A stretch of 20,527 bases of DNA from Oopsacas minuta. Its lineage: Eukaryota > Porifera > Hexactinellida > Lyssacinosida > Leucopsacidae. The notes beneath the pieces were generated by a model, which was not told where the DNA came from, did no database searches, and saw only the letters and a list, made by a program, of their open reading frames with translations. Shown here one piece after another: positions 18,501-20,527 of the stretch (position 1 is its first letter; each line of letters begins with the position of its first letter). The stretch covers positions 1 through 20,527 of the forward strand of contig JAKMXF010000112.1 of NCBI GenBank assembly GCA_024704765.1, read 5' to 3'. A program made the position numbers and the translations under genes.

Positions 18501-19351
18501 TGTTTAGAAGTTTGTGACATATTTGCAAAGAAGGGTACATCTGGAATATACTCTATATCATTGTTGAGAAGATTTAGGTGTGTGATCTCAGTTAGGAAGA
18601 GGAGACTGTCTGGGATTCTGTCTAGACTGTTTCCACTTAAATCAACCGAGGCTACAAACTTAAATGTTAAGTTCAATTCCAGATTTTCTCGAATATATTC
18701 CGGTACTTTAGGACACCTATCAAACTTGAAATTGTCATCGGTAATCATATCTAAGATATTTTCTAAACACCAAGTATTGAGATGTCCCTCACGGAAGTCC
18801 ATTAAAAGACGCTTATTAACATCATTATTACCACGCCTTCTAATCCTTTTCTTAGTAACTCCAACCATATTGCAAATAAGAGGCTTAACATAATCTTTGT
18901 AGCCCAACTCGAGAGCGAACTTAAGCCCACGACAGGAGTCAACAACTTCTAGAGATTGATGATATACGATTGAGTAAAACAATTCATCCCACTGAATAAT
19001 AAGAACTTCTATGAGAGGAGAGGCAGTAAGATCTTCCATATCTTCCCATATTATTTCTCCATATTCACGGTCATTAGGCTGATGTAGAGTCAATCTTTTG
19101 AGGAGCACTTTCTCTGTATTATAGGTTGCTTTCTTATACTCTTCTATTGCCCATTTAGGTGCATATTTGAATCCCATCTCTATCAGTTTCAAGGAAGCTC
19201 GCTTAGTAATTAAATCAAAGCTTGTAACACGTAATTCACTGAAATTGTCGTTTCTAAGTAAGAGTTCGCAAATACGCTTATTCTGAAATCTAACAGCGTG
19301 ATGTAAAGCAGTGTATTTGGTTCCTGGACATGTAAGGTTGATATCAATAAC
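1983..19351 (-). CDS. Lrrk: LRRK-family ROCO kinase (ANK-LRR-ROC-COR-kinase-WD40), 5' incomplete
   Basis: This is a multi-exon gene with exons 19351-17704, 15460-15285, 14153-13647, 12383-10049, 7628-7317 and 3554-1983. Without the 19-bp adapter insert in exon four these make 6531 coding nt, 2176 residues plus stop. All introns are GT..AG. The first junction is phase 1 and the others phase 0, and each junction keeps a domain intact. Residues in this partial protein: ankyrin about 1-100, LRR 231-608, ROC 650-about 830, COR about 860-1250, kinase about 1313-1640, WD40-like 1830-2150. ROCO proteins are cytosolic GTPase-kinases that signal at membranes and the cytoskeleton. LRRK2 and LRRK1 phosphorylate Rab GTPases, but whether this protein does is unknown. 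The first exon opens in frame at a splice acceptor, so the N-terminus lies beyond base 19351, probably outside the window. Paralogue assignment needs phylogeny. Confidence 0.85.
3743..3812. mobile_element. 70-bp pogo-like MITE, TA-flanked
   Basis: The left end reads CAGTAGAACTCAGATTTAAA and the right end, reverse complemented, reads CAGTAGAACTAGGTTATAAC. Both are flanked by TA (3741-3742 and 3813-3814), the Tc1/mariner target duplication. CAGTAGA with a following TTATAA-type tract is like pogo/Tigger termini. It has no coding capacity. Relatives sit at 15787-15969 and 9786-9943. Confidence 0.65.
4143..4201 (+). repeat. Solo half copy of the 12873-13297 foldback repeat
   Basis: The stretch around ATTCATGGTCACTACTATAA with downstream ATAATGACAAAA matches the outer right arm of the foldback at about 13240-13297 (CCATGGTCACTACTGTAACT ... 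TTATTATGACAAA). It shows that this arm is a dispersed repeat and not unique to one intron. Confidence 0.5.
4311..5227. mobile_element. 917-bp foldback element (long-TIR MITE, Tc1/mariner-type ends)
   Basis: The arms at about 4311-4720 and 4812-5227 are near-perfect reverse complements around a loop of about 90 bp. The termini read CAGCCAGGGGACAAAAG on the left and CAGTCAGGGGACAAAAG on the right (reverse complemented). The right flank is TA (5228-5229); the left flank is CA (4309-4310), consistent with one mutation in a TA duplication. Each arm carries a nested hairpin, TGTGCCAC...GTGGCACA, near the loop (about 4678-4705 and 4831-4864). There is no open reading frame, so it must have been moved by another element's transposase. 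RNA from either strand could form a stem of about 400 bp. Confidence 0.75.
5610..6701. repeat. Palindrome of about 1.1 kb (foldback element)
   Basis: The outer ends are GGAACTTCATAATACAGG (5610) and its mate ending at 6701 (reverse complement GGAACTTCGTAGTACAGG). Moving inward, many segments pair, for example GATATGCCCCTCAAATGTAT with ACATTTAAGGGGCATATC, TTCTAGCCATACCTGGAA with TTCCAGGTATGACTAGAA, and the centre ATAAGTTATT/AATAACTTAT near 6068. The right arm is about 150 bp longer, largely explained by an insertion at 6255-6373. There is no coding capacity; its superfamily is uncertain. Confidence 0.7.
6255..6373. mobile_element. 119-bp CAGGGC-ended insertion nested in the palindrome
   Basis: The left end is CAGGGCGTTACCCAGGCGTA and the right end, reverse complemented, is CAGGGCCATACGCCTAG. 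It sits in a part of the right arm with no counterpart in the left arm. A tract like its right end, CATACGCCTAG, recurs near 19709-19720. CAGGG termini suggest a hAT-like MITE, but I see no clear 8-bp duplication, so the exact borders are provisional. Confidence 0.4.
6682..6806. repeat. 125-bp foldback with 18-bp inverted ends
   Basis: GCCCTGTACTACGAAGTT at 6682-6699 faces AACTTCGTAGCACCGGGC at 6789-6806, with 16 of 18 positions pairing. The left arm overlaps the outer end of the 1.1-kb palindrome, so the two share a terminal sequence family. It is probably a small MITE or a solo remnant. Confidence 0.5.
7317..7628 (-). CDS. LRRK exon: kinase C-lobe
   Basis: The exon lies between acceptor gttag at 7629-7633 and donor AAG|gtaatt at 7316. 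It is phase 0 at both ends and has 104 codons (residues 1550-1653). It opens with ADIYAVGIIIYQLL, kinase subdomain IX (DxxxxG) and the start of helix F, continuing directly from the activation segment and APE motif of the previous exon. VRMCVEHDPEKRTNSRELVDLI is subdomain XI with the conserved Arg (EKRTNS). The remaining residues, to LLVEPLLEK, link towards the WD40 exon. The exon is too short to stand alone and makes sense only as part of the kinase. Confidence 0.85.
7963..7999 (+). mobile_element. hAT-like terminus inside the foldback
   Basis: CAAGGGTGTTCAAACTTTTA, followed by CTACGGGCCAC, resembles the CAGGGGTGTCCAAACTTTT...CGGGCCAC ends of many animal hAT elements. It abuts the inner edge of the left 168-bp arm. 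I could not find a clean opposite end, so its extent is unknown. Confidence 0.4.
8459..8583. repeat. 125-bp near-perfect hairpin
   Basis: CTTCCGAGTTAATGTATGAA (8459) faces TTCATACATTAACTCGGAAG (ending 8583), and pairing continues through TTACACAAAATATT/AATATTTTGTGTAA to a central TTATCATGATAA. The right arm and 20 or so bases beyond it (8564-8606) match 13321-13363 in another intron at 37 of 43 positions, so this is part of a dispersed repeat family. Confidence 0.7.
8664..9165. repeat. Inverted arrays of a 31-bp tandem repeat
   Basis: On the left, AGAATC/CGAATC words recur at 8693, 8724 and 8754; on the right the complementary GATTCT/CATTCT words recur at 9046, 9077 and 9108. The period is therefore 30-31 bp. 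A typical unit reads CGATTCTAACTTGTTACAA. The outer ends GTTCAAATTTCAAGATTGTC and GACAACCTTAAAATTCGAAC also pair. The two arrays form the arms of a foldback with a unique centre, a layout seen in Foldback-type elements whose long TIRs are built from short tandem repeats. Confidence 0.55.
9786..9943. mobile_element. Decayed CAGTAGA-type MITE
   Basis: The left end GAGTAGAATTCGGATAAGACC and the right end (reverse complement AGTAGAACTCGATTAGTACG) match the termini of the elements at 3743 and 15787, with a substitution in each outermost base triplet. TA lies on both sides (9784-9785 and 9944-9945). It is about 158 bp with no coding capacity. Confidence 0.5.
10049..12383 (-). CDS. LRRK exon: ROC end, COR and kinase N-lobe to APE (frame broken by adapter)
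   Basis: The exon lies between acceptor ttttag at 12384-12389 and donor ACC|gtaagt at 10048. It is 2335 nt; without the 19-bp insert at 11715-11733 it is 772 codons (residues 778-1549). COR signatures include EIYFLDPQWLSKSM and, in COR-B, VPSGFWARFISQL, matching GFWSRL of LRRK2. Cys pairs PCQKC (1222, 1225) and CPIH (1277, 1280) lie between COR and kinase. Kinase: glycine-rich loop GVGGFGLV (1316-1323), VAIK Lys in ALKF (K1363), alpha-C Glu E1400, hinge FELAPLGS, catalytic loop HMDLKPNN (1477-1484), metal motif ADYRL (D1510-R1512) and GTPGYMAPE (1529-1537). HMD lacks the usual Arg, and DYR has Arg where LRRK2 has Gly2019. The substrate-aligning Asp (D1479), the loop Asn (N1484) and D1510 are kept, so activity cannot be excluded. 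Confidence 0.85.
11715..11733 (+). other. Perfect 19-bp Tn5/Nextera mosaic end, probable adapter artefact
   Basis: The bases AGATGTGTATAAGAGACAG are identical to the hyperactive Tn5 mosaic end used in Illumina Nextera libraries. They sit inside the COR coding sequence and shift the frame by one. Before them the frame reads ...QQFCEWT and then runs to a stop; after them the kinase frame resumes at DTYVELLEKCEV. With the 19 bases left out the codons are gaa tgg act gat aca, in frame. The flanking 9-mers (TATGTATCA and GTCCATTCA) are not a duplication and there is no IS50 body, so it is not a real transposon insertion. Confidence 0.93.
12500..12872. repeat. MITE-like block rich in GTTCTTATAACCGG motifs
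   Basis: About ten copies or near copies of GTTCTTATAACCGG occur in both orientations, for example TCGGTTATGAGAACA (about 12511), ACTTATAACCGGTA (about 12563), CCGGTTATGAAAACA (about 12598), CATGTTCTTATAACCGG (about 12819) and GGTTCTTATAACCGG (about 12853). The left end, TA then CAGTGCATGTCGGTTATGAG at 12500, looks like a pogo/Tc1-type terminus. The stretch at about 12690-12870 is repeated at 14265-14474. Confidence 0.5.
12873..13297. repeat. 425-bp foldback repeat
   Basis: The arms pair from CATAATAAAGTT and GAGTTACAGTAGTGACCATG on the left to CATGGTCACTACTGTAACTC on the right. Pairing runs through ATGATATAACAAAACTCAC/GTGAGTTTTGTTATATCAT and GATATGATATCT/AGATATCATATC to the central palindrome CCATATATGG (13074-13083). 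It carries no gene. Confidence 0.7.
13321..13363 (+). repeat. Dispersed repeat shared with 8564-8606
   Basis: TTCGTACATTAACTCTGAAA and the following bases to AACGTT match 8564-8606 at 37 of 43 positions. The copy at 8564 is half of a hairpin; this one is a single arm. Confidence 0.55.
13647..14153 (-). CDS. LRRK exon: ROC GTPase core
   Basis: The exon starts after acceptor gtgtag at 14154-14159 and ends at CAA|gtatgt, phase 0 at both ends. It has 169 codons (residues 609-777). It opens with a Lys/Arg-rich helix (IYKKLQSLRRDNLKLEG) linking LRR to ROC, then ALVGYHGTGKTTLLK, a P-loop (GxxxxGKT at 658-665). G3/switch II is WDFAGQQDYYPT (DFAGQ at 708-712), where LRRK2 has DFAGREEFYST. G4 is LVGTHIDEIE (THID at 766-769), the ROC form of NKxD. 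G5 should fall at the start of the next exon. ROC binds GTP/GDP and, together with COR, controls dimer state and kinase output. The complete P-loop, DFAGQ and THID argue that nucleotide binding is retained. The frame begins upstream of any Met because this is an internal exon. Confidence 0.9.
14225..14474. mobile_element. Second copy of the GTTCTTATAACCGG MITE-like element
   Basis: The right end, reverse complemented, reads CAGTAGATACCAGTTATAAG and is followed by TA (14475-14476), a pogo-like terminus. The internal part (AGTGTTCATATAACAGG ... TTGGGGTATATGGCAACCGG) parallels 12733-12790 (AGTGTTCTTATAATAGG ... TTGGGGTATATGGCAACCG). The left end is not clear. Confidence 0.5.
14725..15090. repeat. 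Two ACAA microsatellite-anchored repeats
   Basis: An (ACAA)n tract at 15044-15072, continuing as imperfect ACAG units to about 15088, is followed by CAATTGAGATTTAATAA. A shorter tract at 14729-14744 is followed by CATTTGAGATTTAATAA. The shared 3' sequence suggests two copies of one dispersed element with a variable ACAA head. Confidence 0.6.
15285..15460 (-). CDS. LRRK exon: last LRRs
   Basis: This 176-nt exon is too short and too Met-poor for ordinary ORF calling. It is supported by the acceptor gatgtag at 15461-15467, the donor AAG|gttact, and phase 1 at entry, which completes the Gly codon begun at 17704. It ends in phase 0. It encodes residues 550-608, with two LRR phrases: LKYLHLHENNLLGLPPRIG and LETLDISDNPNLRELPKELG (LxxLxLxxNxLxxLPxxI). 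It directly precedes the basic helix that leads into ROC, completing the LRR solenoid. Confidence 0.88.
15787..15969. mobile_element. 183-bp pogo-like MITE, TA-flanked
   Basis: The left end CAGTAGACTCTGGTTAATAC and the right end, reverse complemented, CAGTAGAGTCTCGTTAATAC match at 17 of 20 or better and continue to about 26 bp. TA lies on both sides (15785-15786 and 15970-15971). There is an internal repeated phrase, CTTATCCGGAGT, at about 15839 and 15919. It is non-coding and is the best-preserved member of the CAGTAGA family here. Confidence 0.75.
16520..17683 (-). mobile_element. Tc1/mariner-superfamily transposon, 1164 bp, internally deleted
   Basis: The terminal inverted repeats are CAGGGTGTCCAGAAATTAAT (left) and CAGGGTGTCCGGAAATTGTT (right, reverse complemented), with similarity over about 30 bp. 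Both ends are flanked by TA (16518-16519, 17684-17685). The minus-strand gene inside encodes a DDE transposase. The element lies in the same orientation as the host gene within an LRRK intron, so it is transcribed with the pre-mRNA. The TIR similarity and intact TA duplication suggest a fairly recent insertion, but the transposase is damaged. Confidence 0.9.
16682..17467 (-). pseudogene. Tc1-like transposase, truncated, lacks third catalytic residue
   Basis: The start is taken at the ATG of MSTEVRTRAIGMLEGG (17467), because upstream residues are not transposase-like. 261 residues follow to the stop. The N-terminus is a helix-turn-helix (AIGMLEGGLTQKVVASRIG) followed by a second HTH-like segment with RRLSAKLKSKGYSISKSTVHSYL. 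Catalytic Asp 1 is in ILWTDESPFEL (about residue 147) and Asp 2 in LMQDGAPPH (about 251). Soon after, the frame ends (HRLVQQ-stop). The usual PPNSPDLNPIENLW block with the third D/E is missing. A typical C-terminal tail, ENLAVGMPNRIRKCLELEGG, appears in another frame at 16594-16671. This points to an internal deletion of roughly 60 codons. The copy should be inactive but could be moved by a complete relative. Confidence 0.85.
17704..19351 (-). CDS. LRRK exon: ankyrin repeat and main LRR array
   Basis: The coding frame begins at the acceptor tatttag (19352-19358) in phase 0 and ends with one base of a Gly codon before gtaagt. It gives 549 whole codons. Residues 8-35 (CPGTKYTALHHAVRFQNKRI then CELLLRND) match an ankyrin repeat, with GxTALHxAV; a second weaker helix pair follows (SLKLIEMGFKYAPKWAIEEY). 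A helical spacer leads to LRRs from about residue 231: VASVDLSGNSLDRIPDSL, ITHLNLLNNDIEYIPD, LKVLNISSNCLEGIIPLWI, LEKLSLAMNKLDFVE, LRDVNLQKNKLTFIPRYI, LNMSNNEIKRVPSEIW, LMNLDLADNKIEEIE, LRELKLSGNQLKNPPNGL and more. Two LRRs are expanded by loops (around 403-425 and 500-530). In this family ANK and LRR act as protein-binding and autoinhibitory modules. There is no start codon here: the real N-terminus is upstream. Confidence 0.88.
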
Positions 19352-19574
19352 CTAAATAAAATATATATGATATATAGAAAAATGATTGGATCAAATTTAC
19401 AAACTAATATACTACAAAGAAGCCCCACAGGCATCAGTACAGGAGGTCATAATATAATAATCTTTGGATAAACCATGGATAATAAATATTCGCTATGTTG
19501 TATGCTTTCAAGTACTTATTTTCTGGGGGCCTCTGTACATGAAAATGATAGCTATAAATCAAGAATTATTCCTT

Positions 19575-19661
19575 CAATTATAGTTGGATTCACCCATGTG
19601 TGACCTGAAAAGTATTGATGAATTAAGTGTACCGCAGTCCATAAAAGGTTGAGAAACACTG
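19575..19661 (-). mobile_element. hAT-like transposon end
   Basis: Read on the minus strand from 19661, the sequence is CAGTGTTTCTCAACCTTTTA followed by TGGACTGCGGTACAC, an almost canonical hAT terminus (CAGTGTTTCTCAACCTTTTT...). No matching other end is seen, so it is treated as a fragment. Confidence 0.5.
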
Positions 19662-20406
19662 GCCTAGATTATACATATTGTATTACGATATAGGAGTATT
19701 GGCTAAATCATACGCCTAGTGATATAATAGTTGAATTTATGTGCCTATAGGCGTGAGGCAGACGCTTAGAAAATACTCTGGTATTTACATATTGGTCTGT
19801 GGCAATTTGACTAGAAATCGAACTAGTAAGCACTGCCCAGTCAATTGAAAAACCTCATTCGAACTAATATCCCTCGTTAAAATTGGATATTCAGAAAAAT
19901 GTGTCATCTTTGGTCTTTACTGTGATAACTGAAGAACGAGCCAATTTTATTATTACAAATTTTTGGTATTTTGTCTAATCTCTGAATTATTACATATACT
20001 TATTCAGATCCAATATTAACATCCTACTTACAAGGCATCAATGAATGACATATTTCACCAAATATATGCTTACTAGACACATAGTTTACCACATTCCCTG
20101 ATTCTTAGCATATAAATATTGCTTGAAAATTAATTGTTATGCAATACATTTATTCCGGCAAAAATAAGCTGTTTCTGAAATATAGAAACTACATACAAAT
20201 TGTTCGGTTGACACGTACAACCCCTAGTCTAAAACCCTAAAGGATTTGTGAGGCCCTGTGTATAGTAGGCTTTGTACGAACCAATATTCTACGCATAGAC
20301 ACAAAAATCTACTAGCCAAATTTCAAATCTGTGCCGACAGCATAATATATATCAATTGAATTCACTCAAAGTGGCATTATTAATTGGAAGCAGTATGTTA
20401 GGGGGA

Positions 20407-20450
20407 TTGACTGAATGGTGGAATCTGACTGAATGGGAAAATCTGAATAG
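20407..20450 (+). repeat. Short tandem repeat, 18-bp unit
   Basis: TTGACTGAATGGTGGAAT is followed by CTGACTGAATGGGAAAAT and a partial third unit CTGAATAGG. The same word, AAAATCTGACTGAATGA, occurs at about 9373. It has no assignable function. Confidence 0.45.
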
Positions 20451-20527
20451 GAGATACTGGAATAAGATCGACCATAACCTATTTAATACACTGCCGTGTA
20501 TGTCCACCGAGAAGTCCTTTAAATAGA

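Larger units (their letters stand above)
19352..20527 (-). other. Upstream intron or flank, no exon supported
   Basis: The acceptor at 19352-19358 requires an upstream exon ending in phase 0. The best-looking minus-strand donor (gtaagt at about 20028-20033) has an in-frame TGA two codons before it, and another (gtatgt at about 20190) is preceded by an in-frame TAG ten codons back. I therefore see no exon and assume it lies beyond the window. The region holds a hAT-like fragment and a short tandem repeat near the end. Confidence 0.55.

Noticed and set aside
18312-18893. Plus-strand open frame of 193 codons
   Set aside because: It is an antisense shadow of the LRR exon; its Leu/Ser-rich pattern mirrors the LRR codons.
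1983-19351. Processed or dead LRRK pseudogene
   Set aside because: Introns are present and all frames are open apart from the adapter artefact; splice sites are intact.
20000-20160. Possible upstream LRRK exon ending at the minus-strand gtaagt near 20028-20033
   Set aside because: The next exon needs phase 0, and in that frame a TGA stands two codons before the donor.

Overview
The window is nuclear DNA from an animal, most likely an invertebrate. It is AT-rich and almost filled by one large intron-containing gene on the minus strand. The five complete introns all have GT..AG borders and are packed with DNA-transposon debris, and there is no operon-like gene packing. The domain order ankyrin - LRR - ROC - COR - kinase - WD40-like is that of the LRRK (leucine-rich repeat kinase) branch of the ROCO family. 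I cannot name the species or assign the gene to LRRK1, LRRK2 or another animal LRRK group without a tree.

Layout along the minus strand, in transcription order. 20527-19352 is upstream intron or flank with no exon I can support. 19351-17704 is an exon with an ankyrin repeat and most of the LRRs. 15460-15285 holds the last LRRs. 14153-13647 is the ROC GTPase exon. 12383-10049 is a large exon with the end of ROC, COR and most of the kinase. 7628-7317 is the kinase C-lobe. 3554-1983 is the linker and WD40-like C-terminus with the stop codon. 1982-1 is 3' flank. All junctions agree in phase (one phase 1, the rest phase 0). Once one 19-bp artefact is set aside, the six exons give an unbroken 2176-residue reading that is open at its N-terminus.

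The artefact is a perfect 19-bp Tn5/Nextera mosaic end (11715-11733) inside the COR coding sequence. It splits the reading frame in two; leaving out exactly those 19 bases restores it. It is best explained as library adapter sequence retained in the assembly, not biology.

The kinase is unusual. The catalytic-loop motif reads HMD instead of HRD/YRD, and the metal-binding motif reads DYR where LRRK2 has DYG, so the position matching human LRRK2 G2019 is Arg. The glycine-rich loop, VAIK Lys, alpha-C Glu, catalytic Asp and APE motif are all present.

The introns hold a Tc1/mariner-type element (16520-17683) with TA target duplication and a transposase lacking its third catalytic residue. They also hold several foldback elements of 0.12-1.9 kb, a small family of TA-flanked pogo-like MITEs beginning CAGTAGA, hAT-like termini, and clusters of a GTTCTTATAACCGG motif in both orientations. 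Much of the pre-mRNA could therefore fold into long hairpins.
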